DNA from: Rhizobium sp. SG_E_25_P2
GTDB taxonomy: Bacteria; Pseudomonadota; Alphaproteobacteria; Rhizobiales; Rhizobiaceae
Assembly: GCF_029892285.1 (NCBI RefSeq)
Contig: NZ_JARXVM010000004.1
Coordinates: forward strand, 186,001-250,000
Direction of reading: 5' to 3'
DNA length: 64,000 nt
The notes under the pieces are model-generated. The model was not told the DNA's origin. It was given only the letters and a program-made list of their open reading frames with translations, and searched no databases. Position numbers and translations under genes: made by a program. This document shows, piece by piece, positions 16,059-24,505 of the stretch (position 1 is its first letter; each line of letters starts with the position of its first letter).

Positions 16059-17174
16059 ATGATCGATCTGCGTAGTCTTTCCCGCCGCGGCTTCCTCAAC
16101 ATGGCTGCCGCCGGCGCCGCATCCACCATGCTGCCGGGCGGCTTTGCCCGTTCGGCGATGGCAGCCACCCCGCTCGCGGCCGTCAAGGAAGAAGACGCCG
16201 TTATCGGCTTTGGCCATGTCGGCCCGATCACCGACGAAGGCTGGACCTGGAGCCACCATCAGGGCCTGCTCGCCGTCAAGGAAGCCTATCCGAAGCTCAA
16301 GAAGGTTCTCGAAGTCGAGAACGTTCCCTATTCCGCCGATGCGACGCGCACCTATCGCCAGTTCGTCAGCGAAGGCGCCAACATGATCTTCGATACGTCG
16401 TCGACCGGCGACTTCCTGCATGAAGTGGTCAAGCGCGCGCCTGATACGGCCTTCCTGGAATGCAACGGCCATATCCTGATGGATAATCTCGGCTGGTATT
16501 ATCTGGCTCACTGGTATCCGACCTATGTCCTGGGCGTTGCCGCCGGCATGTTGTCGAAGACAGGCAAGCTCGGTTACGTCGCCTCCTTCCCGGTCGCCTC
16601 GGTCTATGCCTCGACCAACGCTTTCCTGATGGGCGCCCGCACCGTCAATCCCAACGCGACCTGTAAGGCCATCGCGATCAATTCCTGGTTCGATCCGCAG
16701 GCCGCCTCGCAGGCCGGCACCGCGCTGATCGACGATGGTTGCGACTTCCTGTTCGGCATCATGGACGAGGCCGCCTATCTGCAGGTGGCTGAAAAGCGCG
16801 GCGTCTGGGCGGCGATGTGGAACACCGACATCCGCCGTTACGGCCCGAATTCCTACGTGTCCTCGATCATTATCGACTTCAAGAAGTTCTATGTCGATCA
16901 GGTCGGCAAGCGTCTCGCCGGAACCTGGACGCCGGCCGAAACCCTGTTCGGCATGGGCGCCGGCGTCGACCGCGACAAATGGGGCGAGAAGGTCCCGGCC
17001 GAAGTTGGCAAGGCGGCTGACGCCGTGCGCGACAAGATCCTCGGCGGCTGGTCGCCGTTCACGGGCGAACTCAAGGACTCCAAGGGCAATGTCAAGGTCG
17101 CCAAGGGCCAGACAATGACTGAGCTGGAGCTTTACAACTGGGATTGGTCCGTCGAAGGCGTCACCGGCCTCTGA
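16059..17174 (+). CDS. BMP family ABC transporter substrate-binding protein (Tat-exported)
   Basis: The 371-residue periplasmic protein belongs to the PnrA/BMP family that binds nucleosides or purine bases. Its N terminus carries a twin-arginine signal (SRRGFLNMAAAGAA) with cleavage expected after about residue 35, then the start of the BMP domain (AVIGFGHVGPITDEGWTW). The following genes encode an ATPase and two permeases of the same importer. A strong stem-loop after the stop probably lets this gene be expressed above the membrane components. Purine-type ligand is inferred from the deaminases downstream and divergent. Confidence 0.92.
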   Translation: MIDLRSLSRRGFLNMAAAGAASTMLPGGFARSAMAATPLAAVKEEDAVIGFGHVGPITDEGWTWSHHQGLLAVKEAYPKLKKVLEVENVPYSADATRTYRQFVSEGANMIFDTSSTGDFLHEVVKRAPDTAFLECNGHILMDNLGWYYLAHWYPTYVLGVAAGMLSKTGKLGYVASFPVASVYASTNAFLMGARTVNPNATCKAIAINSWFDPQAASQAGTALIDDGCDFLFGIMDEAAYLQVAEKRGVWAAMWNTDIRRYGPNSYVSSIIIDFKKFYVDQVGKRLAGTWTPAETLFGMGAGVDRDKWGEKVPAEVGKAADAVRDKILGGWSPFTGELKDSKGNVKVAKGQTMTELELYNWDWSVEGVTGL

Positions 17175-17186
17175 TCCCTTTTCTTG

Positions 17187-17211
17187 GGAAGGGCGCAGTC
17201 TGCGCCCTTCC
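17187..17211 (+). terminator. Intercistronic stem-loop after the BMP binding-protein gene
   Basis: A perfect eleven-base stem (GGAAGGGCGCA with its complement) closes a three-base loop, followed by a short CTTTC. It stands 12 bases after the binding-protein stop and 34 bases before the ATPase start. It may be a partial terminator or an mRNA-stabilising hairpin that raises binding-protein level. Confidence 0.72.
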
Positions 17212-17244
17212 TTTCCCGCATGTCCCCATATCCGGTCACGCCTG

Positions 17245-18825
17245 ATGTCAGAACATCCGATCCGCTATGTTGCTCCGCCCGGCGCTGCCCCTCTCGTGCA
17301 GTTGAAAGGCATCGCTAAGTACTTCCCCGGTGTCATCGCCAACGAGGATGTGGATCTCGACGTCATGCCGGGAGAAATTCATGCGCTTCTGGGCGAGAAC
17401 GGGGCCGGCAAATCCACGCTCATGAACATCCTCACCGGCATCTATCAGCCAGATGGCGGCGAAATCATCATTGACGGTTATGCGCGGGAATTTTCCACGC
17501 CGCAGCATGCCATTGCCGCTGGCATCGGGATGGTTCACCAGCATTTCAAGCTGGTCAACGCCTTCACCGTCGCGGAAAACATCCATCTCGGCTGGAGCGA
17601 AACGCCGCGCCGGGCCTCTGCTGCCGTGCTCGAAGCGCGCACCGCCGATCTTGCCGCCAAATTCAATCTTGACGTCCGGCCCGCGGCCCGCATCACCGAA
17701 TTGTCGACCGGCGAGCAGCAGCGCGTCGAAATCCTGCGCGTTCTGGCGCGCCGGGCGAAGGTTCTCATTCTCGATGAGCCGACAGCCGTTCTGACCCCCG
17801 GAGAAGCGCGCGAACTGTTCAAGGCGTTGCGCGAGTTCGTCTCGACCGGCAACGCCGTCATTTTCATCTCCCACAAGCTCGACGAAGTGCTGGAGATTTC
17901 CGACCGCATCACCATTTTGCGCGGCGGCCGCAAGATCGCCACCGAAAACGCCGAGGACTGTACGCCCGCCAAGCTTGCCCGCTTGATGGTGGGCCGCGAC
18001 ATCGTGCTCGCCGATATGCGCGGCCGTCCCGAAGGCGCCGCCCCGATGTCGGCGACCCCGGTGCTCAGCCTGCGCAATGTCATCGCGCTCAATGATCTGG
18101 GCGACGAGGCGCTGCATGGCCTGTCGCTGGATGTCCGCGCCGGCGAGATCGTCGGCGTCGCAGGCGTCGCCGGCAACGGTCAGCGCGAACTCTCTCAGGT
18201 GCTGACCGGCACCCGCGGCATTGCGTCCGGGGAAATCGTGCTCGACGGACAGGTGATAGGTCGCGCCAATGCCGCCGATTTTGTCGCGCGCGGCGTCGGA
18301 CACATTCCGGAGGACCGTCTGCATAGCGGGCTCGCGCCGGCGCTCAGCGTCGCCATCAACGTGGTGATGCGGGAATATGGCGCGCCGCCTGTCACCAAAG
18401 GCGGCGTCTATCGTCCTGGCGCGGCGACCGCGCTTGCCAAGGAGATCGCGGCGGCGGCAGACGTCGCCATTCCCGATTTCGCCATGCCGATCCGTAATCT
18501 CTCCGGCGGCAACCAGCAGCGCCTCGTCGCCCGCCGTGAGATGCGTGTAGCCACCAAGGCTCTGGTCGCCGCCTATCCCAGCCGGGGCCTCGATGTCGGC
18601 GCCATCAACACCATGCTGCGCTATATCGTCGAACTGCGCGACGCCGGCGCCGGCATCATTCTGATTTCAGAGGATCTCGAAGAATTGCTCAATCTCTCCG
18701 ATCGCATCGCAGTCCTCTATGAAGGAAAGATTATGGGCGTCGTGGACAACGACACTGTCGACATCGAGGAGATCGGTCTGCTGATGGGCGGCCGCAGCAA
18801 GGACGGGGGCGCCGTCCATGGCTAA
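17245..18825 (+). CDS. BMP-type ABC transporter ATP-binding protein (two nucleotide-binding domains)
   Basis: The 526-residue protein has two ABC ATPase halves. The first has Walker A GENGAGKST near residue 50, signature LSTGEQQRVEIL and Walker B VLILDEPTAVL; the second keeps LSGGNQQRL but its Walker A-like VAGNGQRE and Walker B ALVAAYPSRGLDVGA are the degenerate forms usual for sugar/nucleoside importers of this class. It energises uptake with the two permeases encoded next; its 3' end overlaps the next gene by eight bases. Confidence 0.93.
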   Translation: MSEHPIRYVAPPGAAPLVQLKGIAKYFPGVIANEDVDLDVMPGEIHALLGENGAGKSTLMNILTGIYQPDGGEIIIDGYAREFSTPQHAIAAGIGMVHQHFKLVNAFTVAENIHLGWSETPRRASAAVLEARTADLAAKFNLDVRPAARITELSTGEQQRVEILRVLARRAKVLILDEPTAVLTPGEARELFKALREFVSTGNAVIFISHKLDEVLEISDRITILRGGRKIATENAEDCTPAKLARLMVGRDIVLADMRGRPEGAAPMSATPVLSLRNVIALNDLGDEALHGLSLDVRAGEIVGVAGVAGNGQRELSQVLTGTRGIASGEIVLDGQVIGRANAADFVARGVGHIPEDRLHSGLAPALSVAINVVMREYGAPPVTKGGVYRPGAATALAKEIAAAADVAIPDFAMPIRNLSGGNQQRLVARREMRVATKALVAAYPSRGLDVGAINTMLRYIVELRDAGAGIILISEDLEELLNLSDRIAVLYEGKIMGVVDNDTVDIEEIGLLMGGRSKDGGAVHG

Positions 18826-19864
18826 GGTCCGTCTCCAACGACTTCCCTCCGCCCATCCCGGCATGGCGCTCGGCGCCCGAATCGCGGCTATCGCGCTCGC
18901 CTTGATTTTCGCCGGCGTCATCCTCGCGTTTGCAGGCCACAATCCGCTCATGCTGGGCATGGAGGTTATCGGGGCCTCGTTCGGCTCATCCTTCGGCATG
19001 GAGGATCTGGGGCTCCTGGTCATCCCGCTTATTCTCACCGGGCTTTCGGTGACGGTGGCGCAACAGATCGGCGCCTGGAATATCGGCGCTGAAGGCCAGT
19101 TTTACGCCGGCGCATTTGCTGCCACCGCCGTCGGACTGTTCATCCCCTTGCCGGACGGTTTGAGCCTGGTCGCAATGTTCATCGCCGGCGCGATCGGCGG
19201 GCTGATCTGGATCTTGATCCCGACGCTTGCGCGCGCCTACGCCAATGTCAGCGAACTCATCACGACCCTGCTTCTGAACTTCGTCGCCATTCTGCTGGTC
19301 TATTATGTCTCGACCGACGCCTGGCGCGAGCGGGGAGGGGTGGCCAATTCCGCCACGCCGCGCATCCCGGCCGAAATGCCGGAATTCTGGGGCCTGGTGC
19401 ATTGGGGCCTGCCGATCGCGGTGATCCTTGCCATCATCACGGCGCTGATCTTCAACTTCACCAAATGGGGCTATGAAATCCGGTTGATCGGCTCCAACCC
19501 TTCAGCGGGCCGTTACGCGGGCATCGCCTCGCGGCGCTATATGATCCTGGTCATGCTCGCATCCGGCGCGATCGCCGGCGTCGCCGGCATGCTGGAGATC
19601 GCCGGCACGGTGCATCGCCTGCAGGGCGGAATTTCCAACAATTACGGCTATCTCGGCATCATGGTGGCGGTGCTGGCGCGCGGCTCTTCGGTCGGTGTGA
19701 TCTTCTCGGGCGCGCTGATGGCCTTCATTCTCAATTCCGGCATCATCCTGCAGACGGAGGGTCTCACCACCTCCGCCGTGCTCGCCATGACCGGCCTTAT
19801 CCTCTTCCTCACCGCGATCGGCGATGAACTCGCCCATTACCGCATCGTGCGCGACAAGGCCTGA
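18818..19864 (+). CDS. BMP-type ABC transporter permease 1
   Basis: A 348-residue integral membrane protein of the RbsC/BPD_transp_2 family with about nine or ten hydrophobic segments. The conserved NIGAEGQFYAGA and ELITTLLLNFVAILLVYY segments are typical of nucleoside importers (YufP/NupP type). It overlaps the ATPase gene and precedes the second permease by eleven bases, forming the heterodimeric channel. Confidence 0.93.
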   Translation: MAKVRLQRLPSAHPGMALGARIAAIALALIFAGVILAFAGHNPLMLGMEVIGASFGSSFGMEDLGLLVIPLILTGLSVTVAQQIGAWNIGAEGQFYAGAFAATAVGLFIPLPDGLSLVAMFIAGAIGGLIWILIPTLARAYANVSELITTLLLNFVAILLVYYVSTDAWRERGGVANSATPRIPAEMPEFWGLVHWGLPIAVILAIITALIFNFTKWGYEIRLIGSNPSAGRYAGIASRRYMILVMLASGAIAGVAGMLEIAGTVHRLQGGISNNYGYLGIMVAVLARGSSVGVIFSGALMAFILNSGIILQTEGLTTSAVLAMTGLILFLTAIGDELAHYRIVRDKA

Positions 19865-19875
19865 AAGGACACGCC

Positions 19876-20814
19876 ATGGAACTCCTGACCGGTCTCCTCA
19901 CCACTGCTTTTCTCGCTGGCGGCGTGCTGTCGCTCGCGGCCATCGGCGAGGTGATTTCCGAACGCGTCGGCGTGGTCAATCTCGGCGTCGAGGGCCTGAT
20001 GGCGATGGGCGCGGTAACCGCCGTCGTCACCGTCACCGCCGCGCCCTATCCGATGCTGGGTTTCCTTGCCGCGCTCGTGGTTGGCGCGCTGCTCGGCGTG
20101 CTCTTCGCCACCGCCACCGTGGCGCTTCGCGCCAACCAGGTGCTGTGCGGACTGGCGCTGACGCTGATGGGCACCGGCCTCGCCCAGACTATCGGCAAAG
20201 CTTATTCGGGAATGCCGGTGCCGGCCACCTTCGAGGGCGTTGCGATCCCGCTTCTGTCCTCCATCCCGATCCTCGGCAAGGCCTTTTTCAGCCAGAACAT
20301 TCTGGTCTATCTCATCTACATCATCCTGCCGTTCGGCCTCTCCTTTCTGATGTTCCGCACCCGACACGGCCTCAATATGCGCGCGGTCGGCGAAAATCCG
20401 GCGGCCGCCGACGCCGCCGGCATTCCGGTCAATCTCATCCGTTTCGGCTATGTTGCGCTGGGTTCGGCCCTGGCTGCGGGGGCGGGTGCCTATCTCGTTC
20501 TCGCTTTCGTGCCGTCCTGGTCGGATGGCGTTGTCTCCGGCCGCGGCTGGATTGCCGTGGCGTTGGTGATCTTCGCCGGCTATCGACCCATTCCGGCGGC
20601 GCTTTCGGGCCTGTTGTTCGGCTTCATCACTGCGCTCGGCTTTGTCGGCCAGGCGCGCGGCTGGCCGATCGCGCCGGCCTTCCTGTCGATGCTGCCCTAT
20701 GCCGGCACGATCGCCTTCATCATCGCGCCCGTCGTGGCCTGGCAGCGGATGAAGCGGCTTATGGCGGCCCCGGCGGCGCTCGGCGAACCCTATTTCCGGA
20801 ATGTGAGGTCGTGA
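19876..20814 (+). CDS. BMP-type ABC transporter permease 2
   Basis: A 312-residue membrane protein, shorter partner of the preceding permease (YufQ/NupQ type). Conserved features are ERVGVVNLGVEGLMAMGA in the N-terminal half and GENPAAADAAGIPV, the cytoplasmic coupling loop. It completes the importer; a 61-base gap then leads into the oxygenase and deaminase genes. Confidence 0.93.
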   Translation: MELLTGLLTTAFLAGGVLSLAAIGEVISERVGVVNLGVEGLMAMGAVTAVVTVTAAPYPMLGFLAALVVGALLGVLFATATVALRANQVLCGLALTLMGTGLAQTIGKAYSGMPVPATFEGVAIPLLSSIPILGKAFFSQNILVYLIYIILPFGLSFLMFRTRHGLNMRAVGENPAAADAAGIPVNLIRFGYVALGSALAAGAGAYLVLAFVPSWSDGVVSGRGWIAVALVIFAGYRPIPAALSGLLFGFITALGFVGQARGWPIAPAFLSMLPYAGTIAFIIAPVVAWQRMKRLMAAPAALGEPYFRNVRS

Positions 20815-20875
20815 ACCGCTTGCCTCTGCGCGCGGACGGCGTCATGACAGGACAAGAGCTGAAGGGAGCACGGAC

Positions 20876-21736
20876 ATGACCATCGCCACAGACAAAGCGT
20901 CGCTCGACCAGTGGTATGTGATCGAGACCGAGGCGGCGCTGCCGGTGGGCACGTCGCCCAACCGCCTGCTCGGTGTCGATCTCGCGGTAACGCGGACCGA
21001 AGACGGCGACATCACCGTCATGGCGGAGGGCCGGGCCGAGCCCTTACCGATCCGCAAGCGCTTCGGCTTTGTCTGGACATCGCTCGGCGAACCCGCAGGC
21101 GAAATCTTCCCGGTGCCTGAAGCCGACGAACCCGATCGCCGCTATGTGCCCTGTGGAGCCGTTGCGGTGAAGGCGTCCGGTCTGCGCATCATCGAGAATT
21201 TCCTCGACATGGCGCATTTCCCCTTCGTGCACACCGACATTCTCGGCTCGGAGCCGCATACCGAAGTCGAACACTACAATGTCGAGATCCGCCGCGACGT
21301 CGACGAGGTCTGGGCGACCAATTGCCAGTTCTTCCAGCCGCAGGCGGCGCTCTCGGCCACCGACGGGCTCATGACCCAATATATCTACCGGGTGATGACG
21401 CCGTTCACGACGTTGCTCTACAAGACATGCCCGAATTCCGCCAATCGCTGGGATGTGATCTGTCTCTTCGTGCAGCCGCTCGATCCCGATCGCTGCCGTG
21501 CGCATCCGGTCATGTATCTGATCGACGACGTCTCGACGACGCCGGCGCTGATCCAGTTCCAGCAGCTGATCTTCCTGCAGGACCGCATCATTCTCGAAAA
21601 CCAGCGGCCGGTGCTGCTGCCGATGGAGCCGCGCTCGGAAATTCCGACCCGCGCCGACGCCTCCTCGATCGCCTATCGCCGCTGGCTCAAGGAAAAGGGC
21701 GTCACCTATGGCACCTCGCTGATGAACGCGGCCTGA
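20876..21736 (+). CDS. Rieske oxygenase catalytic subunit lacking the Rieske cluster, copy 2
   Basis: A 286-residue paralogue of the protein encoded at 6182-7051. Iron-site residues are D111, H114 and H119 in ENFLDMAHFPFVH, with D236 in FLQDRIILENQ as probable third ligand. The N terminus again keeps WY and the LLG strand, but neither C-x-H nor C-x2-H of a Rieske cluster is present. It follows the importer operon and directly precedes an amidohydrolase gene (four bases apart), the same pairing as in the leftward arm. It would need the Rieske protein from the divergent operon or an unseen donor. The two copies may act on different positions or different substrates, as NdmA/B/C do on methylxanthines. 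Confidence 0.85.
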   Translation: MTIATDKASLDQWYVIETEAALPVGTSPNRLLGVDLAVTRTEDGDITVMAEGRAEPLPIRKRFGFVWTSLGEPAGEIFPVPEADEPDRRYVPCGAVAVKASGLRIIENFLDMAHFPFVHTDILGSEPHTEVEHYNVEIRRDVDEVWATNCQFFQPQAALSATDGLMTQYIYRVMTPFTTLLYKTCPNSANRWDVICLFVQPLDPDRCRAHPVMYLIDDVSTTPALIQFQQLIFLQDRIILENQRPVLLPMEPRSEIPTRADASSIAYRRWLKEKGVTYGTSLMNAA

Positions 21737-21740
21737 CGTA

Positions 21741-23081
21741 ATGGCTGCGTCCGCGACCCAAATCGATCTCGCTTTCATCAACGCCACGGTGCTGCCGATG
21801 GGCGAGGCCGCCGAGATCGCCAACGGCGTGGTGGCGGTGCGCGGCGACAAGATCGCCGCCGTTGGCGCGGCTTCCGAGATCGATGTATCAGGCGCGACAC
21901 GCATCATCGATGCGAATGGACGCGTGGTGATGCCGGGTTTCGTCAATTGTCACACCCATATCGCCTCCAACATGCTGTTGCGCGGCCTGCTGGAAGATGT
22001 GCAGCTGTTCGAATGGCTGCAGACCATGTGGCGGCTCAAGCGCAATTTCGACGAGGAAACGCTCTATTGGGCAAGCCTGATGGGCCTCGTGGAGATGGTG
22101 AAGTCGGGTATGACCTGCTTCAACGAGCATTTCGACGGCTATCGCGTCGAGCCTCAGACCGAGGCGCTGAAGAAGGTCCCGCTCCGCGCCACGCTCGGTT
22201 ACGGCTTTGCCGATCGCGGCATCTATGCGCCAATCACCGATTGGTCGTGGAAGACGCTGGACAGGTTCGGCGATAAAGTCTCCGCGCATCATCGCAGCGG
22301 CGATGGCCGCATCCATGTCGGCCTGTCGCCGCATGCGCCTTACTCCTGTGGACCGGACATGTATCGCAAGGTGCGGGATGTCGCCGACGCCTATAGCCTC
22401 GCGATCCACACGCATCTCGCCGAGGGGCCGCAGGAGATGGCCTATATGCGCGAAACCTATGGGACGAGCCCGGTGAAATGGCTGCATTCCCTCGGCTTCC
22501 TGAAGCCGGATGTCACTGCGGCGCATTGCACGCAGCTCGACGATGACGATATTCGTATACTGGCGGAGACGGGAACCAAGATCGGTCATTGCCCCTGCTG
22601 CAACGCCAAGCTCGATTCCGGCACGCTGAGGCTGAGATGCTGCCAGGAGGCGGGCGTCACCGTCGGGCTCGCCACCGATGGCCCGGCCAGCCACAACAGC
22701 TTGGACATGTTTCAGGAAATGAAATTCGCGGGCATGATCCACAAGGACAAGACCCACGACGTCGAATTCCTGAAGACGCGCGACTTGCTGGAAATGGCCA
22801 CCTGCGAGGCGGCGAAAGCGATGAACCGGCCGGAGACCGGGCGTTTGACGCCCGGCGCCAAGGCGGATCTGATCATGATCGATCTCGACAAGCCGCATAC
22901 TCTGCCGGTCTATGATGTCGCGGCCGCGCTCGTCTATTCATCGCGCGCCGACGATGTCGAGATGACGGTGGTCGACGGCAAGATCCTGATGGAAAACCGC
23001 GCCGTGCTTGGCATCGATGAGCGGGAAATCCGGGCGCGGTTTCGCGAGGCGGCGCTTTCGCTGCGCGACCGCAGCCTTTGA
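21741..23081 (+). CDS. Amidohydrolase of the TRZ/ATZ deaminase family, copy 2
   Basis: A 446-residue metal-dependent hydrolase with CHTHIASNM (metal His pair near residue 72-74), IHTHLAEG, AAHCTQL and LATDGPASHNS, the standard ligand set. The SHNSLDMFQEMK segment is typical of AtzA/TrzA/guanine-deaminase-like enzymes. It is different from the guanine deaminase encoded directly downstream, so the operon has two deaminase-type enzymes with presumably different substrates. Pairing with an oxygenase subunit suggests a modified heterocycle. Confidence 0.86.
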   Translation: MAASATQIDLAFINATVLPMGEAAEIANGVVAVRGDKIAAVGAASEIDVSGATRIIDANGRVVMPGFVNCHTHIASNMLLRGLLEDVQLFEWLQTMWRLKRNFDEETLYWASLMGLVEMVKSGMTCFNEHFDGYRVEPQTEALKKVPLRATLGYGFADRGIYAPITDWSWKTLDRFGDKVSAHHRSGDGRIHVGLSPHAPYSCGPDMYRKVRDVADAYSLAIHTHLAEGPQEMAYMRETYGTSPVKWLHSLGFLKPDVTAAHCTQLDDDDIRILAETGTKIGHCPCCNAKLDSGTLRLRCCQEAGVTVGLATDGPASHNSLDMFQEMKFAGMIHKDKTHDVEFLKTRDLLEMATCEAAKAMNRPETGRLTPGAKADLIMIDLDKPHTLPVYDVAAALVYSSRADDVEMTVVDGKILMENRAVLGIDEREIRARFREAALSLRDRSL

Positions 23082-23101
23082 AAACGCCAAGAGGCGAGAC
23101 A

Positions 23102-24463
23102 ATGACCGTGCGCAACAAGACCCTACTCGCCAATGCTTTTCATGCGCCGACGCCCTGGAGCGTCGAGTGCCTCACTGACGCGCTGATCACCGTCGACGCT
23201 GACGGCGACATTGCCGACGTGATCGGGCCTGAGCATTCCAACTATGCGGGAAAGCGCGCGGCGCTTTCGGCGAGCGGGGACTTGGAGGTCCTGCCGCGTG
23301 GCTCCTATCTGCTGCCCGGTTTCGTCGATTGCCATGTGCATGCGCCTCAATATCCGCAGCTCGGCAATGCGCTCGATGTTCCCTTGGAAGTCTGGCTGCA
23401 GAAATACACTTTTCCGCTCGAAGCCCGCTATGCCGACGCTGCCTTTGCCCGCCGCGCTTACTCGCTGCTCGTTCAGGACATGCTGGCCAACGGCATTACG
23501 ACTGCGCTCTATTTCGCCACCATTCATCAGGAGGCGACGCGGCTTCTGGTCGATATCTGCCTTGAGAAGGGGCAGCGGGCATTGGTCGGCAAGGTGGCGA
23601 TGGACAATGCCGAGAGCTGCCCGGATTATTATCGCGATGGATCAGCCGCCGAGGCTGTCGAAGGGACGCGGGCGCTGATCGATTATGTCAGGAGCCATCC
23701 GGCCAATCGCGATCATCTCGTGCATCCCGTGGTGACGCCGCGCTTCATCCCCTCTTGCACCGATGCGGCGCTGGAAGATCTCGGCGCGCTGGCGAAGGAA
23801 TGCGGCTGTCATGTGCAGACCCATTGTTCGGAAAGCGACTGGGAGCATGGCTATGTGCTCGAACGTCACGGCATGACCGACGCCGAGAGCCTCGATCGCT
23901 TCGGCCTGCTCGGCCGGCGAACCATGCTTGCGCATTCCAACCTGCTGACGGCGTCTGATATGGAGCTGATCCGCACGCGTCAGGCGGCTGTGGCGCATTG
24001 CCCGCTGTCGAACGGTTATTTCGCCGGCGCGGTGTTTCCACTGCGCGCGGCGCTGGAAAAGGGGTTGAATGTCGGCTTGGGCACGGACATTTCCGGCGGC
24101 CCTTCCGCCTCGATGCTGGAAAACGCCCGCGCCGCTATCCTCGTCTCGCGCATGCTGGAAACTGGAGTCGATCCCGCAAAGACTGGCGCAGAGCGCGCGT
24201 CCGGCGCGCCCACGCGCATCGATTTCCGCCAGGCCTTCCATATCGCCACCGCCGGCGGCGCAAAGGCGCTCGATCTTCCGGTCGGCCGCTTCGAACCCGG
24301 CTGCAAATTCGACGCCATCGTCATTGATACCGAGGCGGAGAAGGGCACGATGCGGCTGTTCGACGAGTTCGACAGCGGCGAAGCGATCCTGCAGAAGATC
24401 ATTTTCACTGCGTCCCGCGCCAATATTTCCGACGTCTATGTGTCTGGCCGAAAGGTCGCCTGA
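23102..24463 (+). CDS. guaD: Guanine deaminase
   Basis: The enzyme converts guanine to xanthine and ammonia. Visible features are CHVHAPQYPQLGNALDVP with the metal His pair, the WLQKYTFPLEARYAD segment characteristic of guanine deaminases, QTHCSESDWEH, LAHSNLL and GLGTDISGG with the metal-binding Asp. About 453 residues, the normal length. I chose the ATG at 23102 with GAGG seven bases upstream; a TTG at 23078 that overlaps the preceding stop is possible. Xanthine formed here could enter the molybdenum hydroxylase of the opposite arm. Confidence 0.92.
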   Translation: MTVRNKTLLANAFHAPTPWSVECLTDALITVDADGDIADVIGPEHSNYAGKRAALSASGDLEVLPRGSYLLPGFVDCHVHAPQYPQLGNALDVPLEVWLQKYTFPLEARYADAAFARRAYSLLVQDMLANGITTALYFATIHQEATRLLVDICLEKGQRALVGKVAMDNAESCPDYYRDGSAAEAVEGTRALIDYVRSHPANRDHLVHPVVTPRFIPSCTDAALEDLGALAKECGCHVQTHCSESDWEHGYVLERHGMTDAESLDRFGLLGRRTMLAHSNLLTASDMELIRTRQAAVAHCPLSNGYFAGAVFPLRAALEKGLNVGLGTDISGGPSASMLENARAAILVSRMLETGVDPAKTGAERASGAPTRIDFRQAFHIATAGGAKALDLPVGRFEPGCKFDAIVIDTEAEKGTMRLFDEFDSGEAILQKIIFTASRANISDVYVSGRKVA

Positions 24464-24471
24464 GTTGAGAT

Positions 24472-24496
24472 CCGGCCAGTCCGGTGAACCGGCCGG
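24472..24496. terminator. Candidate bidirectional stem-loop between convergent genes
   Basis: CCGGCC and GGCCGG form a six-base stem around a 13-base centre that itself contains CCGG-N4-CCGG. It lies in the 42-base gap between guaD and the oppositely oriented flavoprotein gene. There is no clear T-run, so confidence is limited. Confidence 0.4.
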
Positions 24497-24505
24497 TCGT
24501 TGCCG

